Assembly (NCBI GenBank): GCA_025403435.1
Contig: CM046345.1
Location: forward strand, 16,286,160-16,350,159
Direction: 5' to 3'
DNA from: Artocarpus heterophyllus
Lineage: Eukaryota > Streptophyta > Magnoliopsida > Rosales > Moraceae
DNA length: 64,000 nucleotides
In this document: positions 1-11,089 of the stretch, in pieces
Position numbering within the stretch: position 1 is the stretch's first letter
Layout: every line of letters begins with the position of its first letter
Notes under the pieces: model-generated
Database searches by the model: none
Seen by the model: only the letters and a program-made list of their open reading frames with translations
Told to the model about the DNA's origin: nothing
Translations under genes and position numbers: made by a program

Positions 1-178
1 CAACATCTATTTGATGTGGAAGAAAATACGTTTGCAAAATTGATTTGCAGTCCACTAATCAAGGATTCAAATAGATTATAGTACAACCTCAAATAGGAAA
101 GACAAGAAAGAGATATTCAGGGCGAATAGAGGGTAATAGAAACAACATCTATGGGTGAAATTGAAAAAAGTAACATAC

Positions 179-2671
179 GATATTCTGTAAAGATTGATGA
201 TTTGAGGCTCCAGAAGAGAATGCAAGTAGTTTAGGGAGCTCCTTCCTCAATATTGACATGTAAACCTTCTTTTGTAGACTGACTAGTGGCACCATCCTAT
301 CATGAAAAATGTTATCTTAGCATTGTACGGTATGACAAGCTTTAGGAAGTTGAGTTCCTTTAGCTCAGAAGGTAGAAACATACACTGATATCTCAGTAAG
401 TGGTGGAAGGATTAAATTCCCACACTGAATAAGTCTAGATTTTGTACGTCGAAACATGAAGGCTCCCACTACGCCTTTTAAAGTTTTAAACTGCTCTTTC
501 ACTTTAGACGGATCATAGCCTGTTCCAGAATACTAATAAGTCTCACTTTTACAAAAACACTGTTCCAATGCTAAAACTCTCTCACTACCTTAATCAATCA
601 ACAAATTCTAAGTTGGGGAGAAAATATGAAGGAAATAAAAGAGAAGGTTGTAATCAGGTTCTCTGGAGACCAGAGCTTGAGCCACAAGCTTGGTAATAGA
701 AATGACCAGTATATCTTGCATGGAATTTAAACCATTAACCTGAGGAAGGATCTCCAGCTTCCTTGAATGCGGAAAGGAACTGGTCAAGTCGCCCAAAGAC
801 TGAAGGCATACAAAAATGCATCAAAGCCCAAAGTTCAGTGAGATTGTTTTGAATAGGTGTGCCAGTCATCAGTAGCCGTCTTGGAATGAGAAAGCGCTCT
901 TTCAGGACATTATAGAGAACCTACCAGGATTGAAGTATGCAAGCATGACTGCAACAAAAATCTTACAACGTACATATATACATACAAGGTGCAATGTAAA
1001 GCATAATTTAAGTAAAATATAAGGAAGAAAACTTCCAAACTAATGTCATTTCTTATTCTTCAGACCTTTCATTGAGACTTGTTACATGCAAAACGGGTGT
1101 AGAACAGTAGCTTATTATCATTTTAAAATCTAATGGATATGCATTCACTATTTATTGTGCAAGAAAATAAATTCACTCCCTCAGAAGCTTCATGGGTCCA
1201 GAAATTATTACACTAAATGAATTTTACAGTAACAAGGCAAGCCCAAAACATATAACAGTTCATCACTGTGGGAAAGGCCAGTTGCACATACACTTGAAGG
1301 GTTTTTAAGCCTTTGAGCTTCATCAATTACTGCATAGTGCCATGGTATTTGAGAAAGGAAATCCTGGTCCATCAACGCTATGTCATATGTTGTCAACAGC
1401 AAGTCAAAAGGTAACAAAACCTGTGAACAGAACCAATTAGGGGGAAAGATCAACAGATAGACTATTGAAAATCTTACAATGCCCCATTCAAACTCACATA
1501 ATTTTGTGAAGACTGTCCTTTTACTTGCTCATGTATTGTTCTACGCAAACTTCGACGGTGTTCTTTGTCACCAACATAATGTAGAGCTCTTAGTTTTGGA
1601 GCAAATCTGTCCATCTCTGATACCCAACCATCAGTTACGCTTAGAGGACATAATACCACTGCGTATATTTAGATGACAATGAGGAAAAGTAAGAAACTTA
1701 AACCCCATAACAAACCACAACAAAACTCCAAGGAGTTTTAAAAAGAGATAGCACTGACTCACAAAATGGCCCAGGTGACAACTTTTGAACTTTCAAATAG
1801 CTCATTAAAGAGATGGCTTGAAGAGTCTTTCCTAGTCCCATCTGCAGATGAATAGACGAGCACAGTCAACACAAGCATTCAACCTTTGTTTCTTTCAGCT
1901 CAGTTCACTTGGCCATTTTTGACTTATCACACAAAGGTAAAGGAAAATAACAAATTATCCACTCCCCTTGGTGAAGCTTGGTGAAGAAATGGCAGTGAAC
2001 CTTTCATTAACTAAAGATTATGCATATTGATGATGACTTGATAGCCAAAAATGTTAATTAATTAAGTTAAAAAAAAAAAATCGAACATTGCACCAAATAC
2101 CATTTCACCTCTCTGCATCATGCCTTTAGGCTATGACGTTTCTCTCATTTGATATGGACTCCCTCCTCTAGTCTCAATGTACACAGGGAGATTAAAATCA
2201 TAGGTAATTGAAGAATTTGGAATCCCGCATCCAATCCATTCCCTCCTCTTTCTCTATTACCAAACAACCATGGTCTCAAAATCCCGCCACTAATCCCCTG
2301 AGCCTGCCCTCTCTTTCCACTTTTTCCTCCAATCAGATAAGGTGTTATTGTGGTTGATATGGATTTCCTCCTTAATCTCTTCAAATCATTAAAATTGGTT
2401 ACTTGAAGGATTTAACCAATCCACTTCCATCCCTTTCCTCCCTTTTCAAACAACCATGCCCAAAATCATTCTACTAAGCCCCTCAACCCTCTCCCATCTA
2501 CCAAACAGACCTTTTTAAAAATAACCTTAAATGAGGCATTTCTTCAAGTCATAGGAAGCATTACTCCTCTTTTCATTCCAAATTCAAGAATACGACCAAT
2601 ACAATTGATTGGTCTGTGTGCCTCTCTTATTACTTTTTTGTATCCCCCTGTTCCTCAGATACAACTCGATC

Positions 2672-2714
<43 letters not shown>

Positions 2715-3361
2715 AACAACAACAACAACAACAACTACGAGTTCAAACAATTATGCTTCTTCCAAAAGCCACAACAATCCCAATTTGAACCTAAGGAGCC
2801 GTTTGGCAAAAGCAGAGTTATGAATACAAGATAATAAATAATGCTCACAAAGAAGCCACATCATTAACCAAAACTTCACCAAACCGACTGAAATTAAACA
2901 ACAGAAAAATCAAAATGACCGCATAAACAATGCTCCAGAGATTAATAGCAGTTTGAATTTGTACCTCGTCTCCTGCAAATGAAAATTCCAACTGAACATC
3001 ACTCCACATAACCAAAAAAAAAGAAAAAGTAAAAAAAAAAATTCTCTTTCTCTAGAACATTATTTTAAATGCATAATCCTTACTCCTTAATAAAAATTCG
3101 TATCGAAATTTCTCAATGACAATCAAGATACAAAGAGGAACACAAAAATCCGATGAAATTCATAAAACTCCAATACTCACCGAGAACGACGTTGACGCCG
3201 AGCATATATCGGCGTAGGAGCCATGAAACACCTTCCACTTGGTGAGGCTTCAGAGTCGCCGTCACGCCCAGCTCTTCCGGCTTCACCGGCACTTCGCCGG
3301 CTTGTGCGTCGGCGTCAAGGATTATTTTCGCCGCTGCTTTGAGGCGTGCCTCGTAAGCCAT
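179..3361 (-). CDS. CHR10: SNF2-family chromatin-remodelling helicase, CHR10/ALC1-like (5' part; continues off the left edge)
   Basis: The protein should be an ATP-dependent nucleosome remodeller acting in the nucleus. Eight exons join in frame with GT-AG borders: 3181-3361, 2965-2972, 1763-1841, 1498-1658, 1292-1420, 740-920, 384-519 and 179-296, giving 993 nt or 331 codons. Visible motifs are [16 protein letters not shown] near residue 38, the Walker A loop GDEMGLGKT (residues 61-69), the Walker B variant DEAQ (176-179), motif [14 protein letters not shown] (202-212) and AFMFRRTKS in exon 7. The start at 3361 is the first ATG and opens [13 protein letters not shown], close to the start I recall for Arabidopsis CHR10. 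The C-terminal helicase lobe lies outside the window, so any macro domain cannot be judged. The 8-nt exon 2 encodes part of the Walker A loop. No frameshift or stop is seen, so the gene looks functional. Confidence 0.93.
2140..2525. repeat. Imperfect direct repeat in intron 2 of the CHR10-like gene
   Basis: Two related segments lie about 190 bp apart. Each has a run like CCAATCCATTCCCTCC followed by CAAACAACCATG and a CCCCTC-rich stretch. The right end ACCAAACAGACC resembles the outer end of many plant MITEs. The intron is 1,123 bp, much longer than its neighbours, which fits an insertion. The exact element limits are not resolved. Confidence 0.4.
2675..2734 (+). repeat. Poly(A) tract followed by (CAA)7 microsatellite
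   Basis: An uninterrupted run of 39 A residues (2675-2713) is followed by seven CAA units, all within intron 2 of the CHR10-like gene. It could be the tail of a retroposed element, but no SINE-type internal promoter boxes were seen upstream. Confidence 0.9.
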
Positions 3362-3513
3362 CTCTCTGTGTTTCCCTCTCTCTCAGTTTTTTATTTTATT
3401 TTTATGTTTTTGCCAAACGGTTGATTTTTTTCGAACGAAAAGCAGGGAAATGATATACATATTGACCAATCTATCCTTTTTCCCAACATGAAAACTTTTT
3501 TCGTATAAAACGA

Positions 3514-4057
3514 GGCTTTGTTTGGTAAATGAATTTAAATTAGTGAGTTAATTTGAGTTAGTATGATTTAAATTAAGATTTGAGTTGGTAAATTAAATAA
3601 TTAATAGAATTGAAGTTTGGATGTACATTTAAGTTTTAATCTAAGTATGAAATAAAATTAAAATTTGTGTCTAGAAAAGTAGTAAAAATAGTTTTTGATT
3701 TATTAACAAATCTAATAAAATCTTAATGTTAATAATCCTAAAAAAAATGCAATATAGATCTTAATTTATTCCTCTTTTCACTAAGAACATAATGAAAAAA
3801 GAATCATCTCAACTGGATATCAAATGAAGAAGTTATGATTTTTTTCCTTCAAATATAGGAAAGAAAATTTTAGTATTTACTGTAGTGGATATATCTGAGT
3901 ATCAAAAGTTTATAGAGGAGTTAGAACTTTAAAAACTTGGATTATTGATACTCAAATGATTCTGATTTTGGAGAAAACAAACACACATCTAAAAAATTCT
4001 TAATACTCAAATCTAAATTTGTGTTCATTGAGTACAAAATATACTCGAAATAAACAA
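3514..4057 (-). mobile_element. MITE copy 1 (about 0.55 kb family), split by the gypsy insertion
   Basis: Read on the minus strand this segment matches 32657-33183 over essentially its whole length, including TTTGATACTC, GATATCCA and AACATTAAGATTTTATT-like blocks. Its ends read GGCTTTGTTTGG on the left and, across the gypsy element, AAATAAACAA joined to CCCC at 7075-7078. The last bases of the MITE are therefore on the far side of the retrotransposon. The GGGCCYGTTTG-like termini suggest a PIF/Harbinger-type non-autonomous element; the superfamily is an inference. Confidence 0.75.
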
Positions 4058-4903
4058 TGATAAGGACATCCAGGCTACAAGGAATTTTCATGATCCGGTT
4101 CAAGTTCCAGTTGGTCTGGTGCAAGGGCTCAAGCTAAAAGATTCAAAGAAGAGCTGAATAACCTGGTCCGGAGAGTTCTACAACAAGAAGAGAGTGTGTT
4201 CACTACTGAGGGTGAACAAAGGCTGGTTTTACTCATCAAAGTAGAGCTGGAAGGGAGCCAATTAACCACACACGCACATTGAGTCCTTGCATGGCCAACT
4301 TGCATGTTCATTCTGTACACGTACACATGTAGGAGTGGTGTATCCAACAAAGATTCAAGATTCAAGATTCAAGATTCAAGATTTGAATTCTTTGTTCAAG
4401 ATTTGAATTCTTTGTAATCTTATTTTAGTTTAAGTTTTAGTCTCAGAATTTGAAATTTAGAATCTTTGTTTCGACTTTATTATAGGCGTGAATAGGAGGA
4501 AGGAATCTTGAGTTAAATAATTCCATCCTAGGGCTTTATTTAGGCATTTCTTTCATTAAGGGTAGGTTATGAATTTTACATTGAAAAATAAACCCTATGT
4601 GAATTTCGGCCATATAAGGCCATCTTGCAGATTATGCAATTCAGTTTTTGATGTTCATTCATATTTCAAGTTATTCTTCTTGAGTTCTTGAAAAAACTTT
4701 TCCAAACTTATCAAGGATTCCTTGTGGCGTTCAATTGACTTATCAAATGGACTTTCCATACCTATTTGTGGCGTCTTCATCATACCAAAGTTCTTGCTTT
4801 GCTAAGCAACGGGTCGCGATTTCACTCAACTTGAGAGGTCTTGGGGTTCGAAATTCCATATTTGGTATCGGGTTTCGTCACGTGGTTGGCGTGGTTCATA
4901 TCA
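4058..4903 (+). repeat. 5' LTR of the gypsy element
   Basis: 846 bp, aligned end to end with 6238-7069. It contains the 7-mer ATTCAAG repeated four times near 4352-4380, where the 3' LTR has only two copies, so the LTRs have drifted since insertion. The transcribed-looking region includes CCATATAAGG near 4609. Confidence 0.93.
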
Positions 4904-4912
4904 GTTGGTATA
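4904..4912 (+). other. Remnant of primer-binding site fused to the RNase H region
   Basis: Immediately after the 5' LTR the sequence starts GTTGGTAT, the beginning of the initiator-Met primer-binding site TTGGTATCAGAG, and then passes directly into codons for [13 protein letters not shown], the end of RNase H. The shared TAT marks the likely deletion junction. Confidence 0.7.
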
Positions 4913-6223
4913 AACATGGTAAGAAAAATGTGGTTGTGGATGCGCTTTCACACAGGTATGCCTTAATCTCTACTCTTGATGCTAAGTTTCTTGGTTTTGA
5001 ACAGATTAAGGGACTTTATCTTGATGATCATGACTTTGGGGAGATTTATAGAGCTTGTGAAAAATCTACAGAAGGTAAGTTCTATAGGCATGAGGGCTTC
5101 TTGTTTACAGAAAACAAGTTGTGTGTGCCTAATTGTTCATTGCGAGTCTTGTTAGTTCGGGAATCCCATGGTGGAGGGTTAATGGGACACTTTGGAGTCG
5201 CCAAAACTCTAGCTACTTTGCAGGAGCACTTTTATTGGCCACACATGAAACAGGATGTTGAGAGAATTGGTGCTAGATGTGTCACCTGTAGGCAAGCTAA
5301 ATCGAGGGTTCAACTAAATGGTCTTTACACAGCCCTACCTATTCGTAGCTCACCTTGGATTGATATTTCAATGGACTTTGTTTTAGATTTACCTAGAAGT
5401 AGGCATGGAAGGGATTCGATCTTTGTGGTTGTAGATCATTTTTCTAAGATGGCTCATTTTATCCCTTGTCATAAGACTGATGATGCTTCTCATGTTGCAG
5501 ATTTGTTCTTTAGGGAGATTGTGCGGTTACATGGTATGCCTAGGACAATCATTTCCAATTAGGATGCTAAGTTCTTGAGTTACTTTTGGAAGACATTTTG
5601 GGGAAAACTAGGAATGAAACTTTTGTTTTTTGCTACTTGTCATCCTCAAACTGATGGTCAGACATAAGTAGTTAATAGGACTTTATCCACTCTGTTGAGG
5701 ACTGTCATTAGTAAGAACATTAAGACCTGGGGAGATTGACTACCACATGTTGAGTTTGCTTGTAATCATACCATTCATTCTGCTACTAAGTTTTCACCGT
5801 TTGAAATTGTTTATGGGTTTAATCCTTTAACTCTTTTGGATTTAACACCTTTACCTGTTTCTGAGCATGTGAACTTAGATGGTAAGAAGAAGGCAGAATT
5901 TGTGAACCAACTCCATGAGAGGGCACGGCTCAACATAGAGAGGAGAATCGAATAATACATCAAGCAAGCTAACAAGAGACGTTAGAAGATGGTTTTTGAG
6001 TCTGGTGATTGGGTGTGGTTACACATGAGGAAAGAACGATTTCCAGCATAAAGACGTTTTAAGTTGCTACCCCGAGGAGATGGTCCTTTTCAAGTGCTAG
6101 AATGGATCAATGACAATGCCTACAGACTTGATTTACCGAGTGAATACAATGTTAACGCTACTTTCAATGTTTCTGACTTGAGTCCTTTTGATGCAGTTGC
6201 TAATTTGAGGACAAATCCTTCTC
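4912..6223 (+). pseudogene. Degenerate Ty3/gypsy RNase H end and integrase
   Basis: The reading frame begins in the tail of RNase H ([13 protein letters not shown]) and continues through the H2C2 zinc-binding part of integrase ([27 protein letters not shown]) and the catalytic core beginning [10 protein letters not shown]. In-frame stops occur at 5560-5562, 5665-5667 and 5737-5739, with more downstream, and two of the expected acidic catalytic positions are lost, one to Asn and one at a stop. The C-terminal part ends with GPFQVLEW and NVSDLSPFD, as in many plant gypsy integrases; no chromodomain is evident. Non-functional. Confidence 0.92.
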
Positions 6224-6237
6224 AAGAGGAAGGGGAA
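6224..6237 (+). other. Polypurine tract of the gypsy element
   Basis: AAGAGGAAGGGGAA lies directly before the 3' LTR start TGATGAGG, the expected place for the plus-strand primer. Confidence 0.75.
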
Positions 6238-7069
6238 TGATGAGGACATCACGGCTGCAAGGAATTGTCACGATTCGGTTGAAGTTCCAATTGGCCCGGT
6301 GACGAGGGCTCAAGCTAAAAGATACAAAGAAGAGCTGAATAACCTGGTTCGAGGAGTTCTACATCAAAAAGAGAGTGTATTCACTACTGAGGGTGAACAA
6401 AGGCTGGTTTTACTCATCAAAGTAGAGCCAGAAGGGAGCCAATGAGCCGTACACGCACATTGAGTCCTTGCATGGCCAACTTGCATGTTCATTCTGTACA
6501 CGTACACATGTAGGAGTGGTATGTCCAGCAAAGATTCAAGATTCAAGATTTGAATTCTTTGTTCAAGATTTGAATTCTTTGTAATCTTATTTTAGTTTAA
6601 GTTTCAGTTTCAGAATTTAAAATTTAGAATCTTTGTTTCGACTTTATTATAGGTGTGAATAAGAGGAAGGAATCTTAAGTTAAATAATTCCATCCTAGGG
6701 CTTTATTTATGCGTTTCTTCATTAAGGATAGATTAGGAATTTTACATTTAAAAATAAACTCTATGTGAATTTCAGCCATATAAGGCCATCTTACAGATTA
6801 TGCAATTCAGTTTTTGATGTTCATTCATATTGAAAGTTATTCTTCTTGAGTTTTTGAAGAAACTTTTCTGAACTTATCAAGGATTCCTTGTGGCGTTCAA
6901 TTGACTTATCAAACGGACTTTCCATACCCGTTTATGGCGTCTTCATTATACCAAGGTTTTTGCTTTTCTAAGCAACGGGTTGCGGTTCCACTTAACTTGA
7001 GAGGTCTTGGTGTTTGAAATTCCAGATTTGGTATCGGGTTTCGTTACGTGGTTGGTGTGGTTCACATCA
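6238..7069 (+). repeat. 3' LTR of the gypsy element
   Basis: 832 bp, colinear with 4058-4903, ending ATCA before the target-site copy AACAA. Scattered substitutions and the shorter ATTCAAG repeat separate it from the 5' copy. Confidence 0.93.
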
Positions 7070-7617
7070 AACAACCCCTGGGAGTATCATAAGTAAAGAG
7101 ATTTTCTAATTTCCTCGTGGCGAGCAATTTTCTCTACATGGCAGGAAACTAGTTACTGAGTATAGGAGCGAGATAGCATTGTGTGGAAGGCTAAAGGGAT
7201 TTTGGAAAATACAAACTCTCACAGGTTACAATTGCAAAAATTCTTATTTTTAATTTAAAACTCTAATCTCAAATACCTGCGCCAATCGTTGAAATTAATT
7301 GATGCCATTTTTATTATTGATAAAAGAAGAATTTTTTTTTTACTATTTCGTAAGATGTTTGGTATATTGATTTAAACCAAAACTTTATGATTAGACACTA
7401 TAGTATATAAGAGTTTTATATTACAGATGTTTTTGTTTTACTTTGTAAGATGTGAGAGTTTCACATTGTTTTTTTTTTTTTAACTAATGTGTCAAACACT
7501 TTATTTGTCTACAATATAAAATTAACAAAAGTTTTTCTAATTTAATAAAAATTAACACCTTCCACTAGTAAATTTTTATATAAACAATTAAATTAAGAGC
7601 TTTTTCATGTCCATATT

Positions 7618-7970
7618 GGTCAGACTGCATTGTTGTTTGGCAACATTGTTTTAACTATTACAGTATTTGGGAACATAGTTAAAACTACAAATTGAACCAA
7701 AATATTATACCATATAAGAGCTTTATATTGTCGTAGTTGAAATTAATAAATTCCAACTATGTTATCATACGAAGCAACTAGACTTTCAATCACAATAGTT
7801 TTTAGTAAAACTTTTAGTCACACAAAAAATAAAATTGTTGTGACTAATAATACAGTTTTTTTGTAGTTATATAGTGTAAAGTAAAAATAGACTATAGTGT
7901 AAAGCTCTCACATATTGCAGTAAATTGGTTCAAACTTTTAGTTCTAACTGCATTGCTAAACACATTAAAT
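7618..7970. repeat. MITE relic with TGTTTGGCAAC-like ends
   Basis: The left end TTGTTTGGCAAC and the reverse complement of the right end GTGTTTAGCAAT form imperfect terminal repeats. The interior carries GTGTAAAGCTCTCACAT at about 7894, which recurs at about 32477. Flanking DNA from 7079 to 8066 is otherwise AT-rich without coding signal; a second short palindromic piece lies at about 7352-7495. Confidence 0.5.
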
Positions 7971-8066
7971 ATTAGCATCCAATCCATACATGCATACTAG
8001 TAAGATCACATGCTATGCACCTACTTTTAGATATTATTATAGGCTTGTTCTTTGGAAAAAGATGAT

Positions 8067-9042
8067 GGGCCTGTTTGATCGTGTTTTTATTTTGATTTTT
8101 GTTTTTAAAAAATTGAAAATGAAAAAATTTTGAGAAATGTGTTAGGATTATTTTTGAAATTGTGTTTAGTTGTATATGATGGTATGTTTTCTAGCACAAA
8201 TATTTTTTAGTAAAAAAAATTATTAACATAAATAAAACCCAAATTTAATTTAAAAAAACTGATTACTAATATATTAATAATTTTTTATTGGTATTAACAA
8301 ATCAAAGAGGTCCTTTTAAAATAAACAAATCGAAGAGGAATCCTCTTCCTCTACTCTGGCAAGGTTAGGGTCCTGATGACAGCCCACGCGATAACGACAA
8401 CAATGAAGATGGAGAGAGCCCTACACTGACCAAGATGGAGACGGATCGAGCCCCACGTGATAACAACCACGACAAAGACAGCCCCACAGCCTATGGCTTC
8501 ACTCGACAGCTCTCTCGCAGAGATCAATGGCCCCTGCAGCGTGGAAATTGACTGTCCTTGCCTGTTCGACAATGCCACCAACGATCGATGCTTATTGCCT
8601 AGATCTGCCACCCAGTTAGGTGATCACTGGAGCTCCATGAGCTTCCCTTTTGGTGTTGTAGTTTGTCAGCGTTAGGGAGTGGTTGGAGTCTATGGGCTGT
8701 GGTGGGGGCGCTCTAGTAAGGCTTGGCTCTGGCAAGGCAACGGTCTCCGGTGTGGTTAGGCCGATGGTTGTCGGTAGAGTTCATCGGAGAGAGTATGAGT
8801 AGTGGGAGTAGGAGGGGGGTGTGCTGGGCTTTGCTGTTTTAGTTGAATTAATCAGTTGTGGAAAAATTGAAAAAAAGTTTTTTTGTTTTCAATTTAAGAA
8901 TTTTTTTGTGGGCATTTTCAAAATTGTTTTTAAAATGTTTTGGACCAAATTTTAACAAAGCACACTTTTCAAACCATTTTAATTTTTGGTGTTTTTGAAA
9001 ATGAGAAAAAAAAACTTTTCAAAAATAATACCAAACACCCCT
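8067..9042. mobile_element. Non-autonomous TIR element with a GC-rich core, 3-bp TSD GAT
   Basis: The left end GGGCCTGTTTGATC and the reverse complement of the right end AGGGGTGTTTGGTA are imperfect inverted repeats, flanked on both sides by GAT. The arms are AT-rich while 8345-8830 is clearly GC-richer and contains a partial internal duplication around CCACGCGATAAC and CCACGTGATAAC. Short reading frames in the core resemble no protein I recognise. PIF/Harbinger-like is the best guess from the termini. Confidence 0.55.
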
Positions 9043-9191
9043 GATAAGAATATAAATTTTGTTTTAACATAATGAGTTGACTTTTAGATATTATATTATA
9101 AGGTGAATTAAAACTAAATATAATAAAAAAGAACTAACTATTTTGTTTGATTGACTTTAAAATAAAAGAATTGTCATTTTAATAGGATAAG

Positions 9192-10035
9192 ATGACGTTG
9201 GGAGATTTTCCACCAAGTTAGTAACATCGTGACATGTGTCAATGAACATCTTTATAGAAATCGATCTCAACTGAGATACTCAATTAAGTCGATTAAGTCC
9301 AAAACATGTAATTCAATCCTCTAAGAGACAAATTTTTCTCAACGACTCCTCGATCTAAAGACCTATGATATTGATCAACGACCGATGTCAGAGAACTTCG
9401 ATGTCTCAAACGATTGGCTCGACTAACATCTCAAGTATAGAACCGCGAGATGTCATGCTGCTTAACCCTATTAAGTCACGTGTAATAACATTAAGGCAAC
9501 AATCTACAATGTGGCACGTGCCTTGATGTCAAGACAACCACAAAAATGATATGCTCATCAATATATTAGGGCAACCATGATCAATATGATGTGTGTCTAT
9601 TTACTTGCAATGCAAGAAGGGAAAATCATATTAATGTGCATGAATCCTAAAAAAGATGACAAAAGGGAAAATTATGAATATTCCTAGTAAGCGCATTCCT
9701 AGAGGGGAAACTCGAAGGAAACACTAGGCCGAAAAAATGTGTCGTGTCCAAATCAAATGATTGTTGAGACAATCATCTAACCAAGACAAGTCGAGTATAA
9801 ATAGAACATGAAACCCGTTGGGAGGAATCCTTTCTCTTTCTTTAAGACTTTTTCTCACTAAAATTACTTTTTGTACTATTCTAAGAATATCTCCCTTGTT
9901 TTTTGTCTGAGTTGAGTGTCAGAGTGTCTTCTATAGGCCAATCATTGGCACCCCCAAAGAAGGAGCAGTGAGGAGCATAACAGAGGTAGACGAAACAAGT
10001 AGAAGAAAGTTGATGTTTAGAAATCCACTCCAACA
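9192..10035 (+). repeat. Probable solo or truncated LTR of a Tat-type Ty3/gypsy element
   Basis: The segment has TATAAATA at 9796-9803, a pyrimidine-rich start region, a GAGTGTCAGAGTGTCTTC motif followed by CACCCCC, and ends TCCACTCCAACA. This is the layout of Tat/Ogre-type plant LTRs. No primer-binding site follows the end and the left border is uncertain, so a solo or broken copy is inferred. Confidence 0.5.
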
Positions 10036-10606
10036 AATGTTATTGTAAAAATTTGATCAAAATTGTTGTTGTTGAGTATTAAGATAATAATATCAATTCA
10101 AATTTATTATTAAATATTTTTCTCAAATTATTCGTCTCAAATGGAAGTATTTAACGCTTCTTATTTGTTCCCACTCTTAATTAGTTCAAGGTTAAAAATC
10201 TAAGTATATCGATTAATATATTTCCCAAACAAGAAGAAAAGAAGAAAATTAAAGTGTGTTGAAATATAAATCGTGGACCATCTAAAAATGTGTCTTACAT
10301 ATTCTCTTTTTCTTTATATTAGTATTTTATGTTTCTTTTATTTTTGTACACTTTTTCTCCTTGATATACACCATCCTTTTTCCATTCTCTCTCAAAAAAA
10401 TTTTTCCTTAATCTCTTTTTATATTTTCTATTTTTAGTAATTTTTTATCCTCATTTTCTTTCTATAATTCATTATCTTTGTACGTCATTTCTATAAAACT
10501 TTTTTTTTCCAATCTCTAGATGTTAAACATCTTTCTATGTTTTCTTTATTATCATTCTCTTTATATATTTTTTTTCTTCTTGTTATTTATAGTTTCTTGT
10601 TCTTTA
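10036..10606. other. T-rich spacer
   Basis: Low-complexity, strongly T-rich plus strand with no coding signal. It runs into the left end of the copia element at 10607. Confidence 0.6.
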
Positions 10607-11074
10607 TGTTATTTTAATTTTATTTATTATTATTTATTTAGTTTTTAAATGATAATAAATAAATAAAATAAATTTAAGCGGTCTAATACACATGTATTTT
10701 TTAAAGGGTGTCAACCAAAGGGCATTCAAAACTGTTATGTTTCAAAAAAAAGGCCTTTTTTCAAATATGATAACGTACACCTTGATGGTGGGTTTTATAA
10801 ATATTACGTAAAAAATCCAGATGGTCCCTAAGTCTTGCAGTTATTCAAAAATACACCATCTTTCTAAATTGCAGAAGATTTAGAAGATTCTCTTTCTTTC
10901 ACAAAACTTCTTTAGAAATTCTTTTAGAGATATTCTCCATTCTTTATGTGTTTATCAATAGTTAGAGATTAGATTTTTTTCCTTTATGTTTCCACATTTA
11001 GATGGTTTTTTTTTATGCAATTTGAATTCATGTATATATGAAAATCATAATTTTGTGTATGAATAACTCTACCA
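10607..11074 (+). repeat. 5' LTR of the copia element
   Basis: Begins TGTTATTTTAATTTTATT and ends CTCTACCA; colinear with 16492-16960. The first 60 bases form an AT-only hairpin: ATTTATTATTATTTATTTAG is followed after a short loop by its complement. Confidence 0.93.
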
Positions 11075-11075
11075 T

Positions 11076-11089
11076 TTGGTATTAGAGTG
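11076..11089 (+). other. Primer-binding site of the copia element
   Basis: TTGGTATTAGAGTG follows the 5' LTR after one base and matches the initiator-Met tRNA site TTGGTATCAGAGC except for transitions. Confidence 0.8.

Larger units (their letters stand above)
4058..7069 (+). mobile_element. Internally deleted Ty3/gypsy LTR retrotransposon, TSD AACAA
   Basis: The element is bounded by direct LTRs that begin TGAT and end ATCA, flanked by a perfect 5-bp duplication AACAA (4053-4057 and 7070-7074). Only the end of RNase H and a stop-riddled integrase remain between the LTRs; gag, protease and reverse transcriptase are missing. It sits inside a MITE terminus. It cannot encode its own transposition proteins. 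Confidence 0.95.

Noticed and set aside
3239..3424. Plus-strand reading frame opposite exon 1 of the CHR10-like gene
   Set aside because: Antisense shadow of the GC-rich coding exon.
8351..8675. Reading frames in the GC-rich core of the 8067 element
   Set aside because: Present on both strands, no recognisable domain, and the core contains a partial tandem duplication; not supported as a gene.
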